Positions 1 to 8,269 of a stretch of DNA of 64,000 bases are shown in pieces. Numbering within the stretch: position 1 is the stretch's first letter; every line of letters begins with the position of its first letter. Source of the DNA: CALREJ01 sp964533375 (GTDB lineage: Bacteria > Patescibacteriota > Gracilibacteria > Peribacterales > Peribacteraceae); NCBI GenBank assembly GCA_964533375.1, contig CAZHLW010000003.1, positions 20,343-84,342 of the forward strand, read 5' to 3'. A model generated the notes under the pieces. It ran no database searches. It saw only the letters and a list, made by a program, of their open reading frames with translations, and had not been told where the DNA came from. The translations under genes were made by a program, and so were the position numbers.

Positions 1-56
1 CTTATACGTGATCTTTTCACCACCGGTTCAGGAAATCCTCTCACTCATAGGAACAA

Positions 57-770
57 ATGATGAAATTTGTAAAAAGTCAGATTGCCGCTCACCCGTACCT
101 GTCGTTCGTCGCGCTTGTTGCAATCATCCTTTTTGTGAACCACATATTTACTTTTTTTATGGTGCGCTACTCGGTCAGGATAAGTATGGCGCAGGTCCTG
201 ATGGATTGCGAACTTGGTAACAGTATGGACGCGGACGCACGGATCCAGTTGCAGTTTGATACAGCTCCACCCGGATCCAGAGTGCGCAAAATCCGCGATG
301 CGCACATGCATGCAAAGCTTCGCAACTGGGAAACTGCGTACAAACTCTGGCAGGAAACGCTGAGTATGCCGACAGACAAGGAACGACAAGGAAAGTCCTT
401 CCTGATTGAGTTGGGCGATACGTTTGCTCAGTACCACAAAACAGAGCACGCAATGGACGTCTTCGATGATTTATTAAGACGATATCCCAACGACCCTGAG
501 ACCTGCGCGCATTATGCAATCTGGTTAAACAGATGGGGACACCCTAAAGAAGCGCTTGCATTGATGGAGATCATCATCAAAAGCGAGCCGAAAATACGCA
601 TCTTCGATGTGGTGCCGTACATACAGTACTTGCATCGCGCAGGGGAAAGCGACAGAGCTTTGGCGGTCGCCAAACAGGTGATCGCCGAAAGTCCCGCGTA
701 CTGGGAAGATGAACTCGCTAAGATACGCATGGAAGTGGCATCGATCGAGAAAACAATCGCCAGAAAATAA
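57..770 (+). CDS. Membrane-anchored TPR-like protein
   Basis: A 237-residue protein. Residues about 15-36 form one strongly hydrophobic segment, consistent with a signal anchor that places the rest outside the membrane. From about residue 85 onward it is helical, with spaced A/L/Y/W positions (for example WETAYKLWQETL, KTEHAMDVFDDLLRRYPNDPE, HPKEALALMEIIIKSEP) that read as three or more degenerate tetratricopeptide repeats. Two ATG codons stand in tandem (57 and 60). AGGA lies about 8 nt upstream, one of the few Shine-Dalgarno-like signals in the window. A bidirectional terminator follows. TPR proteins mediate protein-protein contacts; the partner here is unknown. Confidence 0.7.
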   Translation: MMKFVKSQIAAHPYLSFVALVAIILFVNHIFTFFMVRYSVRISMAQVLMDCELGNSMDADARIQLQFDTAPPGSRVRKIRDAHMHAKLRNWETAYKLWQETLSMPTDKERQGKSFLIELGDTFAQYHKTEHAMDVFDDLLRRYPNDPETCAHYAIWLNRWGHPKEALALMEIIIKSEPKIRIFDVVPYIQYLHRAGESDRALAVAKQVIAESPAYWEDELAKIRMEVASIEKTIARK

Positions 771-802
771 TATCCCGCGTTTCCTGAACCAATGAAAGGA
801 TC

Positions 803-838
803 AAAAAATCCCGTCTCCACTTGGACACGGGATTTTTT
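803..838. terminator. Bidirectional intrinsic terminator
   Basis: AAAAAATCCCGT pairs with ACGGGATTTTTT, with further pairing toward the loop apart from one mismatch. The A-run on one side and T-run on the other make it work both ways. It lies between the end of the TPR gene and the end of the ribosomal/secY operon, which converge here. Confidence 0.8.
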
Positions 839-857
839 CAAGAGGCAAAAGGACACA

Positions 858-1052
858 TCAATACAAACTCACCATGTTGATTCTGCAGGAGGCAGGCAGC
901 TCATTTCCTACAACATCACAAACTCGCTGATGTTGCTGATTCGATAGACCGCAACATGCTCCATCGACTGCATCTGAAGAACATTCTCTTCTCTCCACTG
1001 GCGCGAGAGGCTTTTCTTCAGAAGTCGCCTCAGGCTGATCAGGTGTAGACAT
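858..1052 (-). CDS. Small Cys-containing hypothetical protein coupled to secY
   Basis: A 64-residue ORF whose ATG overlaps the secY TGA stop (ATGA), a common sign of translational coupling, and which ends just before the shared terminator. The product is acidic at the N terminus and has five Cys residues, including an adjacent pair, in its second half. It matches no family I recognise. In many bacteria adk, map or infA follow secY; none is present. The overlap and the position before the terminator favour a real gene, but a chance ORF cannot be excluded. Confidence 0.45.
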   Translation of the reverse strand: MSTPDQPEATSEEKPLAPVERRECSSDAVDGACCGLSNQQHQRVCDVVGNELPASCRINMVSLY

Positions 1053-2332
1053 CAGACCAGCTTCTCGTAATCGTGCGCAAGCATCTGTGCATTTACCTGA
1101 CGGATAAGTTCCATCACCACACCAACCATGATGATGAGTCCGGAACCGGAGATGATCAGGTTCTGGGCATCGAGGTTGGAGAACTTTGTAAAGACAATCG
1201 GAATGATGGCAACAAGTCCGAGGAAAATACCGCCCCAGAGGTTTAAGTTGTTGCTGGTTTTTGCGAGCATATCCGCAGTCTGCTTGCCCGGACGCATACC
1301 CGGAACGAAGCCGCCGCGCTTCTGAATGCTTTCTGCAAGTTCCACCGGCTTGAAGGTGACCGACACGTAGAAGTACGTGAAGACCATCACGAGCAGGAAG
1401 TAGGCAATGATGTACGGGTAGCTCGGATTCTGTGCGTTGAAGTAGGTGTTGATACTACTGACGAGCCACTGGAAGCGCGGAGCCGTCTGCAGGAACTGCG
1501 CGAGAATGGCAGGAAGTGTGATGAGAGAAATTGCAAAGATGATTGGCACCATGCCCGCCTGGTTCAGGCGGATAGGAAGACCTCCCTGCACGCCGCGGCC
1601 CGCACCCTGGTTTGCGTAGGTGATGGGAATCAGGCGGTGGGCATCAGTAAAGAGCACCACGGCAATGAGCATGGCCAGAGAGATGAGTGCGAAGAAAATG
1701 AACGCGCCCTGGTTGCCGGTTGTGCCGGCCAGGTACATCGCGCTGATCTGTGTCGGAATGTTTGCGACGATTCCCGCAAAGATGATGAGCGAAATACCGT
1801 TGCCGATTCCCTTCTCCGTAATCATTTCACCCAGCCACATCAGGAAGACGGAGCCACCTGTGACAAAGAGCATGGGAAGCAGAATGCCCGGGAACGAGAG
1901 ATCGATGAGGTTGATGCCGCCGCGGCCAAGGAGAATGAGAAATCCGTAGCTCTGCAGGAAACACAGCGGGAAGCTGAGCCAGCGTGTGTAGCGGTTCATC
2001 ACCTGCTGTCCCTGCTGACCTTCTTTGCTGAGTGCCTCGAGCTTCGGGAAAATAACAGCACAAAGCTGCATGATGATGGACGCATTGATGTACGGCGAAA
2101 GTCCAAGGAGTGCTACTGAGAAGTTATCGACCGCACCTCCTGTAAGCGATGCAAAGACGCCAAGCAGTCCTCCGGTGTTCCTGCTTGCGAGGAACTGACT
2201 CAGTGCGATCGGATCTGTTCCGGGAATAGGAGTGTGTGCAAGGAGACGGTAGACGAAGAGCAGTCCGAGGGTAATCAGGATGCGCTTGCGGAGGTCTTTG
2301 GTATGCCAGATCTGGTGAAGGTAGCGGAACAT
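1052..2332 (-). CDS. secY: Protein translocase subunit SecY
   Basis: 426 residues with ten predicted membrane helices, the usual SecY size and topology. Recognisable family segments include the N-terminal LAHTPIPGTDP region, the plug-region residues GVFASLTGGAVDNFSVALLGLSPY, and GMRPGKQTADML near the C terminus. It forms the SecYEG channel for export of unfolded proteins, which fits the many signal-bearing proteins in this window. It is the penultimate gene of the ribosomal operon, as in the classical spc operon. The upstream bases carry no Shine-Dalgarno motif. Confidence 0.97.
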   Translation of the reverse strand: MFRYLHQIWHTKDLRKRILITLGLLFVYRLLAHTPIPGTDPIALSQFLASRNTGGLLGVFASLTGGAVDNFSVALLGLSPYINASIIMQLCAVIFPKLEALSKEGQQGQQVMNRYTRWLSFPLCFLQSYGFLILLGRGGINLIDLSFPGILLPMLFVTGGSVFLMWLGEMITEKGIGNGISLIIFAGIVANIPTQISAMYLAGTTGNQGAFIFFALISLAMLIAVVLFTDAHRLIPITYANQGAGRGVQGGLPIRLNQAGMVPIIFAISLITLPAILAQFLQTAPRFQWLVSSINTYFNAQNPSYPYIIAYFLLVMVFTYFYVSVTFKPVELAESIQKRGGFVPGMRPGKQTADMLAKTSNNLNLWGGIFLGLVAIIPIVFTKFSNLDAQNLIISGSGLIIMVGVVMELIRQVNAQMLAHDYEKLV

Positions 2333-2411
2333 AGAAAAGCGATGAACGCTGATAAGAAAGACTCAGGCGGATGGAACGATAGTCGACCGTTCTGTAGCCA
2401 TTGTCAATGAA

Positions 2412-2855
2412 TTAAACGTGGATGAGCGTGACGGTGCCGCCTGACGCGGCGAGTGCGGCCTTGGCTGCCTTGGATGCTGCATGCACCTGGATATCGAATT
2501 TCTTCGACACGGTGCCCTGTCCCAGAAGCTTCACCAGTCTGCCCTTGCGGACGAGGCGCTTCTTCAAAAGGTCTGCAAGTGTGTAGGTTCCGGCCTCAAG
2601 AGTCTTTTCGAGGGTTGCAAGGTTGATGACTTCGAACGTTTTGTGGTTGACCGCAGTAAATCCGGACAGCTTCGGCTGGCGGCGGATGAGCGGGACCTGA
2701 CCTCCTTCAAAACCAAAGCGGCGGCCCTTTCCTGTGCGGGACTGCTGACCCTTGGTTCCGCGTCCACCGGTGGCACCACCTTTACCGCTTGTACCACGCG
2801 CAATGCGCTTGGTCTTTCTGCGGGAGCCGGAGGCTGGACGAATGGAGTGCAACAT
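2412..2855 (-). CDS. rplO: 50S ribosomal protein L15
   Basis: 147 residues with the L15 N-terminal Gly/Arg/Lys-rich region (RGTSGKGGATGGRGTKGQ) and the FEGGQVPL motif. It sits upstream of secY as in the spc operon. It is separated from rpsE by about 1.7 kb that holds an unknown gene and a plus-strand gene, and rpmD (L30) is absent. Because of the opposite-strand gene, L15-secY may have its own promoter between 2856 and 3030. I could not single out a convincing -35/-10 pair on the minus strand there. Confidence 0.96.
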   Translation of the reverse strand: MLHSIRPASGSRRKTKRIARGTSGKGGATGGRGTKGQQSRTGKGRRFGFEGGQVPLIRRQPKLSGFTAVNHKTFEVINLATLEKTLEAGTYTLADLLKKRLVRKGRLVKLLGQGTVSKKFDIQVHAASKAAKAALAASGGTVTLIHV

Positions 2856-2994
2856 GAGGCCGCGATAGTACTTGGACAGACGTGGAAGTTCAAGGGGAAT
2901 TGTGATGGGCTTCCGGCTTTCTGCTTTCAGCTTTTAGAGCTGTTTTGGATGTTTTCAGGTTCTTTTGATGTTTATAACCTTTGATGTCTTTTTA

Positions 2995-3012
2995 TTGGCT
3001 AATATAAGCCAA
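2995..3012. promoter_or_regulatory. Perfect inverted repeat, possible operator
   Basis: TTGGCT and AGCCAA flank six A/T bases. The repeat lies just upstream of the promoter at 3033-3061 and between the divergent rplO and SLH-CAP genes. The short arms and AT spacer resemble a repressor site more than a terminator. No protein partner is known. Confidence 0.35.
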
Positions 3013-3032
3013 AATAGTACCATAGACTGTAA

Positions 3033-3061
3033 TTGCTAATATTTAGTAAATATTGTATAAT
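3033..3061 (+). promoter_or_regulatory. Sigma70-type promoter of the SLH-CAP gene
   Basis: TTGCTA (3033-3038), a 17-bp spacer and a perfect TATAAT (3056-3061), with 20 nt to the ATG at 3082. It lies in a strongly AT-rich stretch within GC-richer surroundings. It shows that the plus-strand gene inside the ribosomal cluster is transcribed independently. Confidence 0.75.
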
Positions 3062-3081
3062 AGTAATAAGAAAAAAACCCT

Positions 3082-4191
3082 ATGTTCAGCCATATTCTCG
3101 CATCGGTGATGGTTGCCTTCAGCCTGCTTCCACAGACGGTGCAACCGGCAACAGAGCTGAAAACAGATGCGGTCACCCGGGCGGAGGCGGCAACGGCACT
3201 GCTCCTGGCGCGCAACCCGAACGTCGCGGTCATCAAAAACACCGGACAATTTCCGGATATTAAAAAGAGCGACTGGTTCTCCCCCTACATGCTCGCTGCG
3301 GAGCGTTTCGGCATTGTGAAAGCGGATTCCTATAAGTTGCTGCGCCCGCATACACGCGTGAATCGCGCGGAATTTTTGAAGATGCTCGCCTTCACTTTTA
3401 CGGTGCCGACCGGTTACACGCACACCTTTACCGATGTCCCGAAAGACGCATGGTACAGCGAGTATGTTGGTATCGTGCGTTCATTCAAGTTGCCGCTGCA
3501 GGACAGCGCCACACAGTTCGGTCCGGAAAAACCCGTCACTCATGAAGAAGCACTCCAGTCTATCCAGACATTTGTGCGCCTCTACGATCCAACTGCAAAA
3601 ACAATTCTCGATGAACAGCAGATCGCCATCGATCAGTCGCAGAATAATTTGTTCATTTATAGCGTCATCTCCTCACGCAAAACAAAAGTCGTCTTCACCG
3701 CAGACAAACAGACAACCGCTCTTCAAAAGCCCGCCACTCCCCCGCCGTCCCTGCCGGAACTGCGCACGCAGATTATCACGCTCGTGAATGCGGAGCGTCT
3801 GCAGGCGGGATTGAAGCCCCTCATCTACAGCACGCAGCTGGAACAGTCCGCCCAGAAGTATGCGGACGACATGGCAACAAACGGATTTTTCGGGCACGTG
3901 AGCCCAAGCGGCCAGACGCTCAAAGACCGCGTGGCGGCAACCGGCTACTATACGCAGTCGTACTCCGCGGATTGCCAGTGTATAAAAGGATTCTCGCTTG
4001 GGGAAAATCTGGGTCGCGGACAGAAGACTGCAGACGAAGTGATGGCGGACTGGATGAAATCCCAAACGCACCGCGCGGCCATTCTCAGTCCGGACTATAG
4101 TGATATGGGTGTGGGGGTATCGTCCGGCATCTGGGTTGAGCACTTTGGAGGAACGTTACTGCCGGGACAGAAGATTGCGGGAGCGAAGTAA
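3082..4191 (+). CDS. Secreted SLH-domain and CAP/SCP-domain protein
   Basis: 369 residues. An N-terminal signal-like segment (about 1-22) is followed by two to three S-layer homology repeats (about 30-175; for example FPDIKKSDWFSPYMLAAERFG and FTDVPKDAWYSEYVG). A proline-rich linker follows, then a CAP/SCP (YkwD-like) domain from about 230 to the end (INAERLQAGLKPL-type start, FGHVSPSG, SLGENLGRG, WMKSQTHRAAIL, DMGVGV). CAP domains are secreted and often bind lipid or cell-wall components; SLH repeats attach proteins to the cell surface. The gene faces against the ribosomal operon, inserted between rpsE and rplO where rpmD normally lies. Confidence 0.88.
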   Translation: MFSHILASVMVAFSLLPQTVQPATELKTDAVTRAEAATALLLARNPNVAVIKNTGQFPDIKKSDWFSPYMLAAERFGIVKADSYKLLRPHTRVNRAEFLKMLAFTFTVPTGYTHTFTDVPKDAWYSEYVGIVRSFKLPLQDSATQFGPEKPVTHEEALQSIQTFVRLYDPTAKTILDEQQIAIDQSQNNLFIYSVISSRKTKVVFTADKQTTALQKPATPPPSLPELRTQIITLVNAERLQAGLKPLIYSTQLEQSAQKYADDMATNGFFGHVSPSGQTLKDRVAATGYYTQSYSADCQCIKGFSLGENLGRGQKTADEVMADWMKSQTHRAAILSPDYSDMGVGVSSGIWVEHFGGTLLPGQKIAGAK

Positions 4192-4192
4192 C

Positions 4193-4522
4193 TTATCCTG
4201 CTTTTGCAGGTTCAAATGCAGGATAGGGATGCATCTGAGTTTTTTTAAGCTCACTGAGTGCATTGTATTCCTGCTGTAAAACAGAACCATCGTCATTTAC
4301 ATGCAGTCTTGTTCTGCCGTCTGCATTCTGCAACACAACAGTACGCACCGTGAAAGGCTGTGATGAGAGTAGCGCAGCAATTCTTGTCGTCACCTCCTCA
4401 CTATTTTCAAAAGTAACCTGCACCACGCCCTGCATCATACGAATGGTAATACCATCCACTCCTTCGAGTGCTGTACGTACCTCTTCAAGAGTGGGAGCCG
4501 GTGCAATAATTGATTCTGCCAT
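4193..4522 (-). CDS. Hypothetical protein in the rpmD position
   Basis: 109 residues, soluble, no recognised family. The N-terminal half has an alternating pattern (VDGITIRMMQGVVQVTF) that could fold as an alpha/beta ferredoxin-like unit. It follows rpsE by 47 nt on the same strand, so it is probably co-transcribed with the ribosomal proteins, and its stop abuts the stop of the convergent SLH-CAP gene. It occupies the usual place of L30, but length and sequence do not resemble L30. Confidence 0.65.
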   Translation of the reverse strand: MAESIIAPAPTLEEVRTALEGVDGITIRMMQGVVQVTFENSEEVTTRIAALLSSQPFTVRTVVLQNADGRTRLHVNDDGSVLQQEYNALSELKKTQMHPYPAFEPAKAG

Positions 4523-4569
4523 AGAAAAGAAGCTACGCCAGTTTCTCCTGAAATCAAGAGCATCGATCC

Positions 4570-5205
4570 TTACTCTGCCTTCTTCTCGTCCTTCTTCGGA
4601 GCCTTCTTTTCAACCAGGTTTCCCCCCTCAATCTGATCCTTGGACACGGTCTTGATCTGAGCGGCGGCAACATCGGCCTTCTCTACAGCGGGAGCGCTGT
4701 CATCCACCATACCAACGCGGAGGGCGCGGAGCTTTGCGAGGGCCTTGAAGGTTGCCTGTGCGTTCACGAGGGTGTTACCGGTGCCGAATCTCTTCGCAAG
4801 AACGTTACGGACACCTGCGTGATCGAAGATGACACGGAGCGCACCACCGGCGATGATTCCTGTTCCTTCGGATGCAGGCATCAGGCGGAGCTTGGCTGCT
4901 TTGAATTTCACGTCGACGTTGTGCGGGATGGTGCCCTTGGTGAGCGGCACGCGGATCATCTTGCGCTTGGCGGCCTTCGTTGCTTTCTGCACAGCTGCCT
5001 GTACTTCGTTTGCCTTTCCTGTTCCGAGTCCGACTTTTCCTTTCTTGTTACCGACAACCACGATAGCGCGGAAGCGCATACGGCGACCTCCTTTCACCAC
5101 GCGTGTCACACGGTCGACGGAGAGGGTGCTTTCCGTGAATTCGGAAGGCTCACGCTGTCCGCGGTCGCGCTTGTTCTGCCTGTCTGGGGATGAAGTCTTG
5201 GCCAT
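4570..5205 (-). CDS. rpsE: 30S ribosomal protein S5
   Basis: 211 residues. The N-terminal double-stranded RNA-binding part (VVKGGRRMRFRAIVVVGN, GKVGLGTGKANEV) and the C-terminal S5 fold (VKFKAAKLRLMPASEGTGII) are clear. It is about 45 residues longer than typical S5, with a Lys/Glu/Ala-rich C-terminal tail after about residue 170. It lies in spc order after rplR. Confidence 0.97.
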   Translation of the reverse strand: MAKTSSPDRQNKRDRGQREPSEFTESTLSVDRVTRVVKGGRRMRFRAIVVVGNKKGKVGLGTGKANEVQAAVQKATKAAKRKMIRVPLTKGTIPHNVDVKFKAAKLRLMPASEGTGIIAGGALRVIFDHAGVRNVLAKRFGTGNTLVNAQATFKALAKLRALRVGMVDDSAPAVEKADVAAAQIKTVSKDQIEGGNLVEKKAPKKDEKKAE

Positions 5206-5232
5206 GAAAAGAAAAGAGGATAGAGGGGGAGA

Positions 5233-5577
5233 TCAGAATTGGAGTCCGCCTTCACGGGCGCTGTCGGCAAGAGCCTTAATGCGGCCGTGGTACTTGTAGG
5301 CGTTGCGGTCGAAGATGACAGTATTGATGCCGGCATCCTTGGCTTTTTTGGCAATGAGTGCACCGACTTTCTGTGCGCCTTCCACGGTCGGCTTTGCCTT
5401 TGCTTCTTTTGCGGAAGCAGAGCAGATGGTGCGGCCAGCTTCGTCATCAATCAGCTGAACGCTGAGGTTGGTGAGCGAGCGGTACACCGTCATGCGCGGA
5501 CGGGCAGCACTGCCATCGATCTTCGCACGAATGCGGCGCTTGCGAGCGAGCCGGTCCTGAATCTTCTTGAGTAACAT
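5233..5577 (-). CDS. rplR: 50S ribosomal protein L18
   Basis: 114 residues. It has the RLARKRRIRAKI start, the RMTVYRSLTNLSVQLIDD strand region and the family ending (FDRNAYKYHGRIKALADSAREGGL). It binds 5S rRNA. It lies between rplF and rpsE; TTTTCTCCTC precedes the ATG and there is no Shine-Dalgarno motif. Confidence 0.97.
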   Translation of the reverse strand: MLLKKIQDRLARKRRIRAKIDGSAARPRMTVYRSLTNLSVQLIDDEAGRTICSASAKEAKAKPTVEGAQKVGALIAKKAKDAGINTVIFDRNAYKYHGRIKALADSAREGGLQF

Positions 5578-5604
5578 GAGGAGAAAAAAGAGAGTCGAAA
5601 GTGA

Positions 5605-6159
5605 TTATCCACCCTTGGCGGTGGCAGCCTTACCAACCTTGCGGCGGACGTGTTCCGTGCTGTAGCGGATACCCTTGCCCTTATACGGCTCAGGCGGGCG
5701 CAGTTCGCGGATGCGGGCGGCAACCTGTCCTACAAGCTGCTTGTCTGCACCTTTGATGAAAAGAATATTCTTGTTGCGTTCGTCCTGCGTGATTTCAATC
5801 TCTGCAGGGATGTCGAAGTCGATCGGGTGGCTGTGACCAAGGTTCAGCACGAGTGTCTTTCCCTTGAGGGCAGCCTTGTAACCGACACCGATAATTTCAA
5901 GCTGCTTCTGGTACCCCTCGGACACACCCTTCACCATGTTGGCGATGAGTGCGCGGGTAAGACCGTGGCGAGCTCTTGCGTCTTTCGTGTCATTCTTGCG
6001 TCCGACAATCACCGTGGATCCGTCGACGGTGACGGTGACTTCCGGCAGAAGGTCGTAGCGGAGTTCGCCCTTGGAGCCCTTCACATGGACTGCCGAGCCC
6101 TTCAGCTCGACGGTGACCCCGGAGGGAAGTGCCACTGATTTGTTACCGATACGAGACAT
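5605..6159 (-). CDS. rplF: 50S ribosomal protein L6
   Basis: 184 residues, the normal length. It begins MSRIGNKSVALPSGVTVEL and keeps the C-terminal PEPYKGKGIRY motif of L6 that contacts 23S rRNA near the sarcin-ricin loop. The two-domain L6 repeat is visible. It sits between rpsH and rplR as in the standard spc operon. Confidence 0.97.
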   Translation of the reverse strand: MSRIGNKSVALPSGVTVELKGSAVHVKGSKGELRYDLLPEVTVTVDGSTVIVGRKNDTKDARARHGLTRALIANMVKGVSEGYQKQLEIIGVGYKAALKGKTLVLNLGHSHPIDFDIPAEIEITQDERNKNILFIKGADKQLVGQVAARIRELRPPEPYKGKGIRYSTEHVRRKVGKAATAKGG

Positions 6160-6183
6160 TTATAGTGAGGTACGAAACAATGT

Positions 6184-6570
6184 TTAAGCGATGGTACAGA
6201 GAACTTCTCCGCCGATATTGCGCTTGCGCGCTTCCTTGTCTGTCAGAAGACCTTCACTCGTGGTCAGGATGGCAAGACCGTAGCCGCGAAGAACGGGCTT
6301 CAGGTCCGCGGCACCGCTGTACAGACGACGGCCGGGCTTGCTGACGCGGGTAAGCATCAGCGTTTTTCCCGGGACAAAGGTAACGGTCAGATTCTGCTTG
6401 GGAGCCTCTCCGACTACTTCCACCTTCTCGAGCATGCCTTCACGCTGCAGAAGATTGCAGAGTTCCTGCTTCAGGCGGGACCACGGGGCACTTGTCGATT
6501 TACGGTGTGCGGCCTGCGCATTGCGGATGCGGGTCAGGAGGTCGCCGATGGGGTCGTTGACGTAAGACAT
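6184..6570 (-). CDS. rpsH: 30S ribosomal protein S8
   Basis: 128 residues starting MSYVNDPIGDLLTRIRNAQ, the S8 signature, and ending GGEVLCTIA, close to the family GGEVLCxxW end. In other bacteria S8 binds 16S rRNA and can repress its own operon. It lies between rpsN and rplF. Confidence 0.97.
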   Translation of the reverse strand: MSYVNDPIGDLLTRIRNAQAAHRKSTSAPWSRLKQELCNLLQREGMLEKVEVVGEAPKQNLTVTFVPGKTLMLTRVSKPGRRLYSGAADLKPVLRGYGLAILTTSEGLLTDKEARKRNIGGEVLCTIA

Positions 6571-6584
6571 GGAGAGTAAGGGAT

Positions 6585-6809
6585 TTACCAGGAGGACTTG
6601 GTGAGGCCCGGGATTTCGCCGTTTGCAGCGAGTTCGCGGACACAGATACGGCAGGCACCGAAGAAACGGATGAATCCATGGCGGCGTCCGCAGAGTTTAC
6701 AGCGGTTGTACACACGTGTCGGGAATACGGACTTCTTTCCCTCAGTCTTCGCTTTCAGGAAGACATCCATATTCTTTTTCTGCCGGTTGACGAGTGCGAG
6801 ACGAGCCAT
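6585..6809 (-). CDS. rpsN: 30S ribosomal protein S14, zinc-binding type
   Basis: 74 residues from the ATG at 6807-6809 (MARLALVNRQKK). A longer reading frame upstream is overlapping rplE sequence and is not used. Two CxxC pairs (CKLC and CRIC) form the zinc ribbon of the short S14 form, followed by the family ending (RELAANGEIPGLTKSSW). It is about 13 residues longer than the common 61-residue form, at the N-terminal side. Confidence 0.96.
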   Translation of the reverse strand: MARLALVNRQKKNMDVFLKAKTEGKKSVFPTRVYNRCKLCGRRHGFIRFFGACRICVRELAANGEIPGLTKSSW

Positions 6810-6852
6810 GAGTGCGGGGGATTGTCTAGAAGAGGAGGGAAGAAAGCAAGGA

Positions 6853-7413
6853 TTAATCGGCTTTGCGGTCAGGACGGAAAGGCATACCGATCTGCTTGAG
6901 GAGCGCTTTTCCGGCTTCATCGTTGCCGGCTGTCGTCGTAATCTGGATCTGGAGACCGAAGGTCTTCTGCACATCGAGTGCGGGGATTTCCGGGAAGACG
7001 GTGTGGTCCTTCAGTCCGATAGCGTAGTTACCGTGTCCGTCGAGCTTTGTCGGCAGTCCGCGGAAGTCGCGGATGCGGGGCAGGACGTAGCTGATCAGTC
7101 TGTCCAGGAATTCTTCCATCTTGCGGCCGCGGAGGGTGACCATGGCACCGACGATACGGCCTTTCGTGATTTTGAAGTTGGAGATGGACTTCTTGCTGGC
7201 GCGGAGCACCGGCTTCTGTCCGGTCATTTTCATGAGGGCCTCTTCAATGAGTTCCTGCATTTCTTTGCCTTCCATCTTTGAGCGGTTGATACCGACGTTC
7301 ACGACCACCTGCTTGATTTTCGGGAGGGCGTGGACGTTGGTGATGCCGAGCTCTTTCTTGAGCGTGTCAGCAATCGGGCCGCGGAGCCGGTCATGGAGAG
7401 TTGCGTAAGCCAT
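6853..7413 (-). CDS. rplE: 50S ribosomal protein L5
   Basis: 186 residues with the L5 core (KIKQVVVNVGINRSK, TGQKPVLRASKKSISNFKI, LPRIRDFRGLPTKLDGHGNY). It binds 5S rRNA and contacts the P-site tRNA. Usual order between rplX and rpsN. Confidence 0.97.
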   Translation of the reverse strand: MAYATLHDRLRGPIADTLKKELGITNVHALPKIKQVVVNVGINRSKMEGKEMQELIEEALMKMTGQKPVLRASKKSISNFKITKGRIVGAMVTLRGRKMEEFLDRLISYVLPRIRDFRGLPTKLDGHGNYAIGLKDHTVFPEIPALDVQKTFGLQIQITTTAGNDEAGKALLKQIGMPFRPDRKAD

Positions 7414-7418
7414 AGGGA

Positions 7419-7904
7419 TTATCCGCCTTGTGCGCGGTGAGCGGCTGTAAAGGATGCACCGCCTGCATCATTGGTCTTTGTGCCGTCTGCTTTGGCACCT
7501 TCAGCGTCTGCTTTCTTCCAGAAGGCCTGCTTCTTCGGCAGTGCGTCTTTGGCGTCGGTCTTCTTGGGTTTCTCGGCAGACTTGGTGGTTGCTTTGGTAA
7601 TGACTTCTCCGCTTACTTTCGCGATGCGGGACTTCTTGCCCGTCTTCTCGTCGACCTTGTACCCGATGCGCGTGGGCTTCTTGGTCTTCGGATCGAGGAT
7701 CATAACATTGCTGGCATGGATGCTTGCTTCGTACTGGATGCGCTGACCCGGAGCCTGCGTGGTTTTCTTGATGTGGCGGGTGCGCATGTTGATACCTTCG
7801 ACCACAACGCGGTTCTTGGTCTCGAGCACGCGGGTAACGGTACCCTGCTTGCCCTTGTCTTTGCCGGTAATGACTGTGACTACGTCACCGGTGTGGATCT
7901 TCAT
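7419..7904 (-). CDS. rplX: 50S ribosomal protein L24 with long C-terminal tail
   Basis: 161 residues. The first 100 or so are standard L24 (KOW motif VTVITGKDKGKQGTVTRVL, VVVEGINMRTRHIKK). The remaining 55-60 residues are a low-complexity Lys/Ala/Thr/Asp-rich tail not found in typical L24 of about 103 residues. Its start overlaps the rplN stop by 4 nt. Confidence 0.96.
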   Translation of the reverse strand: MKIHTGDVVTVITGKDKGKQGTVTRVLETKNRVVVEGINMRTRHIKKTTQAPGQRIQYEASIHASNVMILDPKTKKPTRIGYKVDEKTGKKSRIAKVSGEVITKATTKSAEKPKKTDAKDALPKKQAFWKKADAEGAKADGTKTNDAGGASFTAAHRAQGG

Positions 7905-8269
7905 AGAACGTCTGGGGCCTGGGAGATAATTTTCTGGTAGCCCTTGGCACGCAGTTCGCGGGCGACGGGACCGAAGACACGTGTTCCCTTCGGAACACCA
8001 TCTTTCTGGATGATGACACAGGCGTTGTCGTCGAAGCGGACCCCGGAGCCATCTTTGCGGCGGGTCATCCCGCGCATGCGGACGACAACTGCGCGCTCCA
8101 CTGCCTTCTTCTTGACCGTACCGCGGGGAGCGGCGTCTTTAATGGCAACAACGATCACATCTCCAATGCGGGCGTAGCGGCGGCGTGTTCCACCAAGGAC
8201 ACGGATGCACATCGCCTGCTTGGCGCCGCTGTTATCTGCCACGGTGAGGTAGGTCTGCTGCTGGATCAT
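7901..8269 (-). CDS. rplN: 50S ribosomal protein L14
   Basis: 122 residues, full normal length. MIQQQTYLTVADNSGAK and the GTRRRYARIGDVI region are L14 signatures. It overlaps rpsQ upstream and rplX downstream by 4 nt (ATGA), indicating tight translational coupling. Confidence 0.97.
   Translation of the reverse strand: MIQQQTYLTVADNSGAKQAMCIRVLGGTRRRYARIGDVIVVAIKDAAPRGTVKKKAVERAVVVRMRGMTRRKDGSGVRFDDNACVIIQKDGVPKGTRVFGPVARELRAKGYQKIISQAPDVL

Noticed and set aside
1637..2119. Long plus-strand frames opposite secY and the ribosomal genes (for example 6598-7281, 11141-11887, 11977-13362)
   Set aside because: They are shadows of well-identified minus-strand genes in GC-rich coding DNA.
3082..4522. 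A divergent L30 (rpmD) hidden between rpsE and rplO
   Set aside because: The 109-residue protein is too long and lacks L30 motifs; the other gene is an SLH-CAP protein on the opposite strand.
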